From assembly GCA_963978545.1 (NCBI GenBank), contig OZ021721.1, positions 109,031,366 to 109,095,365 of the forward strand: DNA of 64,000 nucleotides. Direction: 5' to 3'. Origin of the DNA: Linyphia triangularis. Lineage: Eukaryota; Arthropoda; Arachnida; Araneae; Linyphiidae. The notes below the pieces were generated by a model. It ran no database searches, had not been told where the DNA came from, and saw only the letters and a program-made list of their open reading frames with translations. The first letter of the stretch is position 1. Each line of letters starts with the position of its first letter. Shown here piece by piece: positions 1-10,559 of the stretch. The translations under genes were made by a program, and so were the position numbers.

Positions 1-59
1 ATTTTAAAATTCTATTGTAATTTATTTTTATCTTATTTTATTTTTTTTAACAGCGATTA

Positions 60-420
60 TACAGGTTAGAAAAAGGTGGCAACACCTAAAGCAATCGAGA
101 AATTTCGAGACGTTTCTTTTCCGACGAATTGGCTGGAAATTTCGCAAATATTCTCACGCGACTGGTATTTAAAGACCGTAGATCGGGAAAGTTTTCAGAT
201 TGACTTCGGACTTCGATGAAAGCTAATCGCTTTGTTTACCTATTGGAGTGAGCTTGTATAATCGCTGTATTCGAAGTTGTTTTTATTGAAGCTTGTGTTG
301 AAGCTTGAGAGTAATTATACTGTTGCCTTTGAATAAATTTTGTGAGTTTTCTGAAGAGAGAATAAATATTTTTATACCGTAAAAACTGTGCCATCATTAC
401 CTCAGTAGAAAAATTCATAA
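60..420 (+). mobile_element. possible solo LTR fragment
   Basis: This GC-richer island has an LTR-like order on the plus strand: a TATA-like TATTTAAAG near 167, a compact transcribed-looking stretch, then two AATAAA polyadenylation signals near 331 and 361. No terminal TG...CA pair, target-site duplication, primer-binding site or retroviral-type coding sequence was found. A 13-bp inverted pair (CAGCGATTATACA near 51 and its complement near 255) is an alternative sign of a small DNA element. The assignment is weak. Confidence 0.22.
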
Positions 421-880
421 CAGTATTATTTGAGAGATCTTATAATATCAGCCTAAAACCCCCCACTGGTTAATACAGAGAAAACGAAAAGGCTATTTAG
501 TCTTAGTTATCGCAGCACTTATATTGCTAGCTTTATTTCTTTCATTTTAAAGAAATCTCCTGAAAGGAATACGCCTTTAAAATTCAAACTTCTTATTTTT
601 AGAATACTTAAAAATATTTCAGGGCAGGCTCTAGACTTTTTCTTGTAGCAGTATTTAAAGTCAATTAACTTTTAGTTATTTTTATAGAAAAGAATATTTC
701 TTTCATCAAATAAAAGCGGGTTTTCGCTTGAGACGACAACGATTTATCATCATTAGAGCATATTATTTAAAATGGGTAAAAAAGCAAATTAATGAAGTTA
801 TTTCTCGGAAAATGCTCAATACTACATTTTTTCATGCTTTATATTGTACATATATGTCAAGTCTAGTTTAATTAATTTGG

Positions 881-1062
881 TTGGTTGGTTGTATTCAGAT
901 TATCTGGCGCCGTCAGCAACACGAGGGCTATAATGCGCCGAAACTTTCGTCATTAGACAAGCCAACATACATTTACAAACACCCATGCCTAACACGGGAC
1001 TCGAACCCGCAACCTCGCGGTCTAGAAGCCAGCACGCTAACCACTACACCGTTTGGTCGGCT
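881..1062 (-). mobile_element. tRNA-derived SINE, family A, copy 1
   Basis: Read on the minus strand, a tRNA-like head carries a pol III A box (GTAGTGGTTAGCGTG) and a B box (GGTTCGAGTCC, 997-1007 in plus coordinates). A roughly 100-bp unique body and an (AACC)n tail follow. The copy is flanked by the 9-bp duplication TTAATTTGG (872-880 and 1063-1071). Pol III would transcribe it and a LINE would mobilise it. The parent tRNA is not clear from the anticodon region. It is inserted in old repeat copy 1. Confidence 0.93.
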
Positions 1063-1257
1063 TTAATTTGGAAATTATACAATACATAACTGGTTATTTT
1101 ACAATATAACTCTCACTATTGATTAATATGGCAAATTATTAACAGCTTCTTAATATTTATCATATAAACCAGTTATTATACGTATTTAAAAATGCCCTTA
1201 TTAAAATATATTTTTTTTTTTTCATTTATCTCAAACTAATCACATTAACCAATTATA

Positions 1258-2158
1258 CGAGGTCTGTCCAATAAATGCGTGAACTTCGTGGCTCGGGTGG
1301 CCTTGAGATGAAATTCGCGCCTGAGCACTGGCTACTTTGCTGAGGGTGAAGCCCTGAACCGTCAGTAATCACCAAACTGTACCACCCGAAACTACCCGAA
1401 GCGTACCACCCAAACCGGGAATTTTTTTGTGGCGTGCGTTTCATGCTCATGTCGACGATGAAGATTGACGAACAGATGGAAGGATGAGTCGGCATTAAAT
1501 TTGTGGTGAAATTTGGGAAAATTTCTCTTAAAATTCATAAAATGTTAAAGGCTGTTAGGAAGGGAAAGCAAAAGGTGAACCAAGACAAAAAAAAATGTCG
1601 AAAAGCAGCTCACAAATCAAATTCATGCTGCTAGGTTTTTTACATTCATGGATACCATGGATCATTACATACCATAGATTTCTTCCTCAAAAGCAAACAG
1701 TGAATGCTGCCTCCTACGTGGAGGTTCTCAAGTACTTGAGGGATCGAATGCGTCGAGGGCGACCAAATTTGCGTGATGATGATGGATGGCTGCTGCATCA
1801 TGATAATGCTCTTTCACATTCAGCACTAATTGCCCATCAGTTTCTGATCCGTATTGCGATCACCCTCTTTATTCACCAGATTTAGGCCCCTGCGACTTCT
1901 TTTTGTTCCCGAAATGTAAAAAGATCATGCGGGGGCACCACTGGAACGATGTGGAGACGGTAAAACGTGAACCGACAAAGCATCTGAAGAACCCAACTCC
2001 TGAAAACTTCCAGGAATGTATTGAACAATGGACACGGAGATGGTACAAGCACATTGCTACAATTGGGAATTATATTGAAGGGAATGAGATTGATTTACCC
2101 TAAATTTCGGATTTTTTTTTTTTTTAAATCAGTTCGCGTATTTATTGAACATAACTCT
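1258..2158 (+). mobile_element. mariner element, internally deleted
   Basis: The element has about 28-bp imperfect terminal inverted repeats: CGAGGTCTGTCC followed by AATAAATGCGTGAACT on the left, and the matching complement ending at 2158 on the right. TA dinucleotides sit at 1256-1257 and 2159-2160. At 901 bp it is shorter than the roughly 1.3 kb of intact mariners and holds a broken transposase. The second copy of the surrounding repeat (13.4-14.1 kb) lacks it, giving an empty site. Confidence 0.92.
1443..2103 (+). pseudogene. mariner transposase pseudogene
   Basis: This is a dead Tc1/mariner-family transposase, an enzyme that cuts and rejoins DNA at element ends with a D,D34D catalytic triad. 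An N-terminal vestige (1443-1560) resembles the mariner IKFxVxxGK helix-turn-helix start but has an in-frame stop. A block of the DNA-binding and first catalytic region is then missing. From 1595 the catalytic half resumes with FLPQKQTVN and the second aspartate in HHDNALSH. A frameshift near 1858 leads to YSPDLGPCDFFLFPK with the third aspartate (from 1861). It ends with the family-typical WTRRWYKHIA and YIEGN, stopping at 2103. The first catalytic aspartate position reads FLHSW instead of FFD. Stop, frameshift and deletion make it non-functional. Confidence 0.9.
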
Positions 2159-2224
2159 TACATAATAATTGTTATCGCGCGATAAATATGATGAACATTG
2201 GCTTCTGCGCAGTTCTATTGTTTA

Positions 2225-3503
2225 GGGGGAACTAGGGATACTTGATCCAATGCCTTTTTCTCAGAATTGGGAAATTTTTATAAGTTGGAGCTGGTATCAC
2301 TTTTTCCTTTCAATTAAGTAACTACATGGTGAAAATGGCAACTGAATCTTTGCATCAGTTTTTAAACTATAAGACGAATTAAATTGTCATGCTCCTAAAG
2401 TAATATATTTGTTTTGTAAACACTGATGTGAAAAAGGTTTTTCTTTAAAAGTAAAACTTTTTTATAATTGTTTATTGGTTTGTGCATACTTTTAACTACA
2501 TTACATTTATAATAGTGTTTATCCACTTACTTGCAAATGGTTGCATTTAAGGGTTATGTAGTTAATGTACAATTAGGGATGCTTGACCCAAGATTGGGAT
2601 ACTATTCGAATACATTTGACAGGTTTTATTGATTTTTTTTATTATTAATATTATTATTCTTACACCATTTTGTTAAGTATGTAAAATGTTCAATTGGTAA
2701 AAAGGTATTGTAGCTGATGGATATTTTTGAAAGTTGTATGTCGTTGCCTACCATCGATGCTACATGAGTTAACGGTATTATAATACCCTTCACATTGTTT
2801 TCATAGATTACAACTGTTAAGTGTATGAGTTTACTCACCTTTCAAAATATTTTGTAATGTTCATTGCACAAATTACCTGAAGATACACACACCTGACTAA
2901 ATTCAAGCTACTCTTTATCCACCAGAGTTTTCAATGAAAAATGATAAAATTACAATACAAGTTTTGGGTTTGAATGCGAGTTTAAATTTGCAGTTAAATA
3001 AATAGTTATTTTTCTATTATTGAACTTATATAAGAACAGAAATAGCTTTCAAACTGCTATTATTTTTAGCTTTCTACAATAAAAATTAAAAGTGGGCACC
3101 ATATTAACATTATGTAGCTAATAAAAATAAAAAGTATTGACCTCATTGAACAAGTATAGAAAAGTAATAACTTTGGACTTATTAATGGGAGTTATGTTAT
3201 TGTTATGTAAAAGTGTTGTATTTATAATTTTAAATTGTATACTCCCTAATATATAACTTGGATCAAGCAGCCCTAAGGGGTGGGTCAAGTATCCTTATTT
3301 ATAGGGAAACTTGAGCCAAGTTGAAGGTTTATTTATGTTTAATATTTTACCACCTTTAAAATTAATACTTTAGAAAGATATTCATAAATATTGTGTAATA
3401 CATAATGAAATTTAAATAGACACCATTTAAACACCCTAAGTAAGGTAAAATAAAAACTAAACACCCAAAACTAAAAATTGGGACAAGTATCCCGAGTTCC
3501 CCC
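2225..3503. mobile_element. TA-flanked non-autonomous DNA transposon (1279 bp)
   Basis: The ends are inverted repeats of about 26 bp: GGGGGAACTAGGGATACTTG on the left and the complement of GGGGGAACTCGGGATACTTG on the right. TA duplications lie at 2223-2224 and 3504-3505. TA target and length fit the Tc1/mariner superfamily, but no transposase is recognisable. Variants of the terminal motif GGATACTTGAYCCAA recur inside, near 2576-2600 and 3256-3320, in both orientations. The related repeat at 13.4-14.1 kb lacks this insertion. Confidence 0.85.
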
Positions 3504-3877
3504 TATGTATTCCTCGCTCTGTTATGCTTGAGCATTTGTTGAGTGATAATGCTGCTTTGAGAATCTTATTTTAAATGTTTTTATTGACATAATTTTAGTT
3601 GAATCTACAATTATTATTATTATTATCATCGTTATCATCATCTTCAATGTGGAAAGTATTTATAACAGCAACAGTGGTTTGGTTACTGTATAAAATCACC
3701 AGTTAGTTCAATAAATCCTATTAAATTAGTAATATTAACTGTTTACTTTGGGTATTAATAAAATTACCGGCAAAAGTAATGATTTTTTTTTTTAATTGGC
3801 TACATTAACCAGTTTTTCAGATATTTTATAAAATAACCAGTGATTTTACTAAAGAATAAAATTACTAAATTAGCCGT

Positions 3878-5265
3878 AACACATACAATACAATTAGTAT
3901 TTATCAGAACCTAGTTTTCAAGAAATTAAACATTCACATTCTACATAGAAAGTTAAGTTATTAGTATTTGTTAAAAATATCAAATAAATGCGGTTTATAA
4001 AAATTATTAATAGAACGAGTATTAACTTATTTATTATTCATAACCAATAGTTTTATACTTTATTTGGTTGTATACATCTAAGTCAATTTAGATATGAAAA
4101 TTAACTTCCTATAGAAAAAGAAAATATCTCAAGGTACATTTACAATTATATTAGTTTTTTCGTAAGAAAATACTTTGATTGGGGATTTTTCAAACATCTA
4201 AAGAAAACACGAGAATATGATATTTTATGACAACTTCTTAATGAATAAGACGAGAGAGCACATATTGTTAACAACATTGACAAGCATTGTTTAGTATTCA
4301 TGAGGAACATGTACTTTTTTTTACATACTCAAATCGACGTAGTTAAAAAAAAGTTAGATGATAGAAGTGATCATTATGATTTTTATATCACAGAAAATCG
4401 GATCTTTAATAATTCTTGTACAGTATACCATATTTTTTTTTACAGTATATAAAATACTTATAAATTTAAGAGAATTCACGGAATAGATTTTTTTATCCAA
4501 AACACTTCAAGCGAATTAAAATCTTATTGAAGACTAAATCCAATTTAAAAAGAGGGGTAATGATAAAAGAACCATCACAACAATTTTTCAAATAAAATAT
4601 ATATATAAACTCTATCCCTATTCAACATGTTAATTGCACGTCAATCAAAGATTGCGAATAACGAGAAAATCGAAAAAGAAACTTAACAAAAAAGAGAGAA
4701 ATGAAAGACATGCTTAGAATAAAATCCCTAGTAATGAGATCTTTTCTTGCCTCTAAGCTCATTTTCAGAGATATGGATTCGATATTCTTTTGCAACAAAA
4801 ATGCAAAATGACATTTAGATAATTGAAATCAAATAAATCGAAATGCTTTTTTGTTCAAAATGCAAATTTCTCTGCCCTTGTGATATTTGAGGGAAAGTTT
4901 TGAAAAATAAAAATGGCGAATCCGATTAGAAATTGAGGAAATTTAATCGGAAAGTTAAATTTCTTTTCCAGATTTTAATGACGAAATTTTAAATTAGCTT
5001 TTTTAAGATTAAATTTTCATTTTATCGAGCATGTCTGAAATTATATTTATCTTAAGTTACTTTAACATTTATTTTTGTATCTTACGAATATTAATAGTCA
5101 GATATGATTTTTATGTAAACTTTTTTTAACAAATATATTTCATGGTAATAAAATGAATCTCAAAAATTATTATACAACATTTGTAGGAAAAAAATTGTAT
5201 ATATTTCTCGCAGCTGACACATTTTACTTTTTCATGTTATATTTTGTTTGAATTATCCTAAAGGA
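3878..5265. other. no gene seen; AT-rich intergenic or intronic DNA
   Basis: The stretch is strongly AT-rich, with short homopolymers and no open frame of note. No terminal repeats or recognisable element ends were seen. Confidence 0.5.
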
Positions 5266-5274
5266 TAATTAGAA

Positions 5275-5375
5275 ATAAATAAAGTTCAACTTTCAAAGAG
5301 TTGTAAAAAAAAGAAACACTGTTCACTATGACCTGAATTTTGATTTGAGTATACGCAAAGGAAGGGAAAATGGTA
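5275..5375 (+). repeat. half copy of foldback MITE family G
   Basis: It shares the AAAGTTCAACTTTCAAAGAG start and the TGACCTGAATTTTGA...GTATACG block with the family G copies at 5383, 22204, 51055 and 57832. Only one arm is present, directly upstream of a fuller copy in the same orientation. Confidence 0.65.
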
Positions 5376-5382
5376 TGGTGTA

Positions 5383-5609
5383 CAGGGTGATTATAAATAA
5401 AGTTCAATTTTCAAAAAGTTGCAAAAAAAAAAAAAAGAGAAAGAAAAACTAGTCAAAATGACCTGAAATTTGACCTGAATAAACGTGATGAGGAAATGGA
5501 ATGGTATAAGAAAAATAAAAAGGCATTTAAAAAAAAGAGCATAAGGCAACGAACCATTTTTTTTATTTTATTTCCCTCGTTACGCTTATGGTAACACAAT
5601 ATCACCCTG
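5383..5609. mobile_element. MITE family G, copy 1
   Basis: It starts CAGGGTGATTATAAATAAAG and ends ATCACCCTG, which is the inverted complement. Inside is the family signature AAAGTTCAATTTTCAAAAAG followed by TGACCTGAAATTTGACCTGA and a TATACG-like block. No coding potential. The target duplication is unclear. Confidence 0.7.
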
Positions 5610-5634
5610 CGTATTATATATTTATACTCAATAA

Positions 5635-5675
5635 AAAATATTTTGTTAAATATTTTATATTTAACAAAATATTTT
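5635..5675. repeat. near-perfect AT palindrome
   Basis: Two 19-bp arms (5635-5653 and 5657-5675) are exact inverted complements, AAAATATTTTGTTAAATAT, around a 3-base centre. It could form a cruciform. No function is evident. Confidence 0.8.
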
Positions 5676-5951
5676 ATAATAAATATTTGCAATTTTTTTT
5701 GTATCATACAAATTTACGAATAGATTTTTTACCGTATACCAGGAGACGAAAGATTTATATTGATTGGATTGAGTAAGTGTTTTTTAATGTCACAAGGATA
5801 TGCAGTGTCAAACGCTCGGTAGAATGAAGATGCATGAGGCATTAATGGTATGTTATACAAATAGTGGGTGTTGCAATCAAATTGTGACAAAACTTTATAT
5901 AATTTAGAATTTTAACTACGGAATGGTTAAGATTGTCCTTTAAAATAGCAT

Positions 5952-6144
5952 GTTGCGCTCTAAGATCAGACAGCGATGACGTCACCGCACATAATATAAT
6001 TGTTTGCGCATAATATAATCGTTTGCTGTTTTACTGTGTGAATGTATTTGGCAACAGAGTTAAAAAAAGGAAAACGATTATATTATGTGCAAACAATTAT
6101 ATTATGTGCGGTGACGTCATCGCCGTCTGATCTTAGAGCGCAAC
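5952..6144. mobile_element. palindromic MITE with 7-bp target duplication
   Basis: Arms of about 70 bp are near-perfect inverted repeats, starting GTTGCGCTCTAAGATCAGAC and ending with its complement. They flank a short centre near 6025-6070. The 7-bp flanks ATAGCAT (5945-5951 and 6145-6151) are identical. Each arm contains a TGACGTCA palindrome and runs of ATAATATAAT. It has no coding capacity. The superfamily cannot be assigned from the duplication length. Confidence 0.88.
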
Positions 6145-6639
6145 ATAGCATATACTACCATACGCTAGCCAAGCATATAAGAGGTTCCCTGCCGTTATTG
6201 AGGCAATATTTATTATTTTAAATTAATTCAACCAGTATTCAATGTGAGCAAGATTTGCGAAAGTCATAGCTTGGCGATGTCTAATTCCTTACTCAATCTT
6301 CACCAACAGACCAATAGATATTGTTTGATTGGTTGGTTTGTACGTTGAACAACATCAATGGCTAAACATTAGCTTAACACTTGCGTTCGGTCAATCAAAA
6401 AATCACTTAGGAACACGCAATCGACCCGAGAGGTTTTTCATGTATTTTACAGTGGAAACATAATATTTTTATTTGTTTTTGGTTAAGGAATTTCAAAACA
6501 CTTGTATTGAGGAAATATCAAACATTTCTAAAGCAGGCAAAGATAGGCGGCAAAGCGGTAAGTAGAGAAACCTCTCATGGAACGCGTTCTGCAGGGTAAC
6601 ACAACTTAATGTGGTTTCGAAACACCAACTTATCTATAT

Positions 6640-6700
6640 GCCTATCCCAGGATTCAAACCCGAGACTATCGAGTTGTCTACAGACTAATGGACAAAATAT
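6640..6700 (-). repeat. tRNA-like SINE head remnant
   Basis: On the minus strand the sequence reads AGTCTCGGGTTTGAATCC, matching a tRNA T-arm and pol III B box. The A box is weak, and no target duplication was found. It may be the head of a SINE whose body extends left to about 6560. Confidence 0.35.
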
Positions 6701-6717
6701 TTTATTTTTAAAGTTAA

Positions 6718-7427
6718 GGGGACTGTTAAATCAAAAATAAAAATTCTTCAATTTTTGTCTAAAATTCATGAAATCTTTTGTGCAGTTCAATAGCAATTAG
6801 ATGAAACACAACTGAAAATTTCAAAAATTTATATTGATTTTTTTTCAAGAAATTAAATTTTTATTGAAAAATTTAGCGTTTTTTCCGTAATTTTAAAAAC
6901 GCTCCTTGCGATTCGAATTTTTTGCAATCTGTCTAAATTTTTTTGTACAAGCTAATTGAATATATATTGACATAATTGTGCATGGATTTTGAATTTGACT
7001 CATTGGTTAATTATTTAAAAGTAAAACTTTGGTACTACGGCAAAAAATGTAAACTTTTTAAATAGAAGCATTACGAAAATTACTGTAAAACAATAAAAAA
7101 ATATCAGATTCCAAAATCCACGCACAATTGTGTTCAAAATAGTAAACAATATCTCCAAATTTAAAAGAAATACATCAACTTTTGAATCGCAAGGAACAAA
7201 TCGAATACCTAAAAATCTTAAAATACACATGAAGAGAAAAATGCAATTTAAGAAATTGAAATACATACGATTTCTGATATGCGCGCTTACAAAAACTCAA
7301 ATAATATTCTTAATTCTTCTCGGATCAGCAAAAGTAAGGTATGTACTGAAAGCTAGAATTGCAGGCTATATATTTCCACTAAAATATAAAAATAGAAATT
7401 TTTGAAATTTTTGCCTTAACAGTCCCC
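6718..7427. mobile_element. TTAA-flanked foldback element (710 bp)
   Basis: It has perfect 12-bp ends GGGGACTGTTAA...TTAACAGTCCCC and TTAA at 6714-6717 and 7428-7431, the target used by piggyBac and Kolobok transposons. Interior blocks are also inverted: GCTCCTTGCGATTCGAA near 6901 matches the complement near 7180-7198, and AATTGTGCATGGATTTTG near 6973 matches the complement near 7112-7135. So much of the element folds back. Open frames inside have no recognisable domain. Confidence 0.9.
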
Positions 7428-7431
7428 TTAA

Positions 7432-8150
7432 AACAAAATTATGTGATTACAAATCTAATTTGGAATTGATATATTGGAATTTGTATATTTATAACTTAAC
7501 GTCTTCCATATTCTCAAGTCAAAAACGTAATCACTTATAAAATCACACTAAACTTTTAAAAAAACGCTCCAATTCCTCATGATAAAAAAAAAACAGATAT
7601 GAATATTCCAATAGATGTAGAATCCTTTCCAATAACCACTAGACGAGACATCAAATAGTAAACCACGATTATCTTGTAATAGATAATTGCCTATTGCATG
7701 GAATATGTATCGCATACTGTCTACAAAGGGAATTTATTGGAAGTCTACTCTATCTTTCCTTAGGAATCTATATCGAAAATTGATCGTACATTACATTCTA
7801 AGCATTTGTTTTCAATGCACTGCAAAGGAATCGTTAGATTAATTGTTCATTAGGGGATGAAATCGCCTTACAAGTGTCAAACAATGCTATAGCAATGGAT
7901 ATTAATTACTTTAGCACTCAATCAATTGTTTTCCTACCGCTACTTTACGAGGATATCGTATTTTTAATATGGATATTATTCAAATTTTATCAGCCGCAAA
8001 TCCTTTCAGGAACTAGGAGAATTATTTTAATTTCTATCCTAATAATATTTTTTAACTTGTAATACGTGAGATTTTGTTAGTAACCTATTTTATAATTGCC
8101 TATTTCTACCTTATTTAAGTGTTTATCATAGCCAATTGACGCTTCGTTAT
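7432..8150. other. no gene seen
   Basis: AT-rich DNA without convincing reading frames, element ends or RNA genes. Confidence 0.45.
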
Positions 8151-8164
8151 TTTAAATTCAGTCA

Positions 8165-8320
8165 GATAACAAGGTCAGTACCTAAGCGGGCACTAAAGGC
8201 CCTGACTAATTTAATGTGCGTCTCATTATCATATACTCCGCTTTCCGATAGGACTGAAACTGCGATCTTCTGATGACGAGCATGATGCATCAATTCACTA
8301 AGCCACCCGAGTCCTATATT
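8165..8320 (-). mobile_element. tRNA-derived SINE, other family
   Basis: On the minus strand an A-box-like TGGCTTAGTGAATTGATGC is followed, at tRNA spacing, by a B-box-like GCAGTTTCAGTCC and about 90 bp of body. The resemblance is to a tRNA head with a degraded B box, and no target duplication was found. The open frame here, which includes LGWLSELMHHA, is the SINE read through, not a gene. Confidence 0.55.
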
Positions 8321-8443
8321 AAGTGTGGTAAAATTCTGAGTGTGAGCTTCATAAACAAAAACACTAATAAATACCATATTTATTACATTACAAGATTTTT
8401 AACAGGCAATTTTTAGCCTATATCTAACAGCCTAAATTATAGA

Positions 8444-8570
8444 TTAAATATTTATAGTGTATAGACATTAGGACTCAATTTAATGTCATTCAGTGGTCAA
8501 TGTAAATGCGAGTACTTCTAAAGTAAGCTAGTTTTAACCCTGAAAGACTCCTTCGTTCTGTATTTTCACC
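8444..8570 (+). repeat. diverged direct repeat, copy 1
   Basis: It begins AATATTTATAGTGT and aligns with 9222-9365 (AATATTTATAGTGTGCAGAT and on) at perhaps three quarters identity. The two copies flank a 204-bp TTAA MITE and a pair of inverted blocks (about 8571-8640 and 9095-9160, both reading TTTGTTTACxxGTAGAAAAA in one orientation). The whole 8.44-9.37 kb stretch may be one older element. Confidence 0.6.
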
Positions 8571-8735
8571 TATAGGCAATTCTCTGGATGACTCACGGGG
8601 CCATTTCCCACCTTTTTCTACATGTAAACAAATTAAAATTTAAAATTATGGGGAATCTAGTTATGTTTTTTTATAAACTATTAGTTGATGGTAAAATTAT
8701 ATAGGAAAAATATTTTAGGTCAAATACGCATTTAA

Positions 8736-8939
8736 CAATTTGCACTCCAGGCCTTTTTCGCGCGGAGGAATCAGCAACTCGAGACATTTTAGGTTCGGCT
8801 GGTGTTTATGGATTTGCTTCATAGAAACTAAGCACAGTCATTGGCCTTGCATCGAATTTCCACATCACACCTAATGGTCCTCTCGTGGTTTGGCATCCAA
8901 TCGTGTGGCGCCTGAGAGGTGCCACTGGAGTGCAAAGTG
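8736..8939. mobile_element. TTAA-flanked MITE (204 bp)
   Basis: The ends CAATTTGCACTCCAGG and complement-of-CACTTTGCACTCCAGT are inverted. TTAA lies at 8732-8735 and 8940-8943. It is GC-richer than its surroundings and non-coding. This fits a short piggyBac- or Kolobok-type non-autonomous element. Confidence 0.85.
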
Positions 8940-9221
8940 TTAATATTTAACACACGAGATACGTCCATGTCCCGCACATCGGTGGCTTTCAATGTATATT
9001 TGACCTAGTTAAAATAATTATTTTTCCATGTAGCTTTGCCTTAAACTATTATTAAGTATAAAAAAAACTAGCAAATTCGTCATAATTTTGCAATTCTAAT
9101 TTGTTTACGAGTAGAAAAAGAGTAAAATGTCCCGGGCGTCCTCCAAAGAATTGTCCCTATAATACTAGAAAAGAATTTAGATGTAAGATTTAGGAAGGTT
9201 ATAAACCTTGGTTTCTTTAGA

Positions 9222-9365
9222 GTTTAATATTTATAGTGTGCAGATATTTGGGCTCATTGTAATGTCATCATAGGGTAGTCTATGTAAGTATCAGTTAACT
9301 ACTTCTAGACGACAAAGTTTTAAACCTAAATAGTGTCTTTTTCTGTACTTTTACTGTTAACTAGA
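9222..9365 (+). repeat. diverged direct repeat, copy 2
   Basis: Partner of 8444-8570. See that entry for the alignment and the inverted blocks between the copies. Confidence 0.6.
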
Positions 9366-10215
9366 AATGAATTAAGCCATAGAAGATATAAAGCTTATAA
9401 AACTTATTCCTTATTAGAGTAGAGTATTAGAAATACATATAGTTATGACAGTTAGTCTTACCCATAAACCTAATGCTTTGTTTTGTACCTCTATATTTGC
9501 TTAAGTATTTCATTAGAACATATAAATTTGTAATCCAGGTGTAATAACAATGTTAAACAATCATAATGAAACTTAAAAGGAAAATAATGGGATGTTTTTT
9601 TTTTAAATTTAAAAAAAAATTATACGCAAGCTTATGAAAACTTTAAATACAATTAATAAAAACTCTTGTTACTTTCCCTTCCAATTTTATCAACGATCTT
9701 TTATTGATGTTGTTACACCTTGTATAATAATATAACTAATAAACAAAGTTTTTATTATAAATCTAGTTTTAAATATTAAAACATCTCTATTCGCAAAATA
9801 TTAAAAAAATTCTAAATTTATTCATTAAAAATTAATGCGAATTTATGTAGTCGCATCCAAATATCATTTATTCTGCTTTAAACAATTTTATTATTTATTA
9901 AAACAGTTTTGACAGCAGGAGAGTTTCTTTAATTATCGGTTAAATGCTACATCAGAGCGATTGGATGACGGCAAATTGGTTTATTAGAATTCCGTAAAAA
10001 CGAACTTTTAGTGACAGTGACTACTGCCAAAATTTTATAGAAAGCCTTTTTTTTTTTAGAAAGATTTTTAGAGAAGATTTTTTTAGAAAAATTTTATAGA
10101 AAGATTTAAAAATCCATCTGTTGAACAGATATTATGGCAAACAAAATTAAGCATTATGTATGGGATAGGGTCAGGCTGAAGATCCCTCTTAACGTGTTTT
10201 ATCATAAACCAAGTT
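9366..10215. other. no gene seen
   Basis: AT-rich DNA. Near 10045-10105 a short tandem run of TTTTTAGA(A)A(G)A-type units is visible; nothing else is recognised. Confidence 0.45.
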
Positions 10216-10219
10216 CAAT

Positions 10220-10545
10220 TCAATTTAATTCCAAAAACTCTTCTTTATCACAAATTGCATCTAAAATGTATAAAATTTTTATAGGAACAAAAACAGATTT
10301 CCCGTCCACCTCTATAGCAACAGTTTGCCCAACTAAAACATCTTGGATGGCTGCATGCAGCTTCTCTTCCAATTCTACTGCCAATTCCATATCACCTGTC
10401 AGTCGAGAATAAATAAATGCCCGTTTCATTGCAACCACCTGTATTTCCTTCTGCATCTTTTGCAGAGTCTCCTTACAAAAACATTTGTTTCCAATATGCC
10501 GTGAATGATTGATTGGCAGAATGGTACGCTTGCGGCGTTCATATG
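10220..10545 (-). CDS. candidate terminal coding exon, unknown protein
   Basis: On the minus strand a frame of 107 codons runs to a TGA at 10220. It is preceded exactly by a good splice acceptor, a pyrimidine tract TTTCCTTGTCTAG ending at 10546. The first two exon bases would complete a codon begun in an upstream exon. The peptide looks like real protein: it starts YERRKRTILP, has a CFC pair, then a helical stretch (QKMQKEIQVVAMKRAFIYS), an acidic-hydrophobic helix (MELAVELEEKLHAAIQDVLV) and a beta-like VAIEVDGKSVFVPI. I do not recognise the family. It is on the same strand as the 28.7-kb first exon, but that exon ends in a phase that does not join this one directly, so any link needs intermediate exons. 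No AATAAA follows closely. It could be a fossil exon or part of an unrecognised element. Confidence 0.4.
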
Positions 10546-10559
10546 CTAGACAAGGAAAG

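Larger units (their letters stand above)
862..3877 (+). repeat. old dispersed repeat, copy 1 (interrupted three times)
   Basis: The pieces 862-880, 1063-1257, 2159-2224 and 3504-3877 form one older repeat with recurrent ATAACCAGTTAAT-type motifs. Joined end to end they align, at roughly three quarters identity by eye, with the reverse complement of 13405-14120. One end carries AAATTAGCCGT (3867-3877) and the other end of copy 2 carries AAATTAACCGT, so the element probably had short inverted ends. A SINE, a mariner and a TA-flanked element are inserted in it. The family was not identified. Confidence 0.7.

Noticed and set aside
879..893. GGTTGG runs as telomere-like repeats
   Set aside because: They are the short (AACC)n tails of SINEs, not TTAGG arrays.
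881..1062. tRNA gene on the minus strand, and the same at the other family A copies
   Set aside because: The head lacks a proper acceptor stem and is joined to a repeated body, tail and target duplications, so it is a SINE.
8162..8377. 71-codon minus frame as a protein
   Set aside because: It reads through a tRNA-like SINE head and body.
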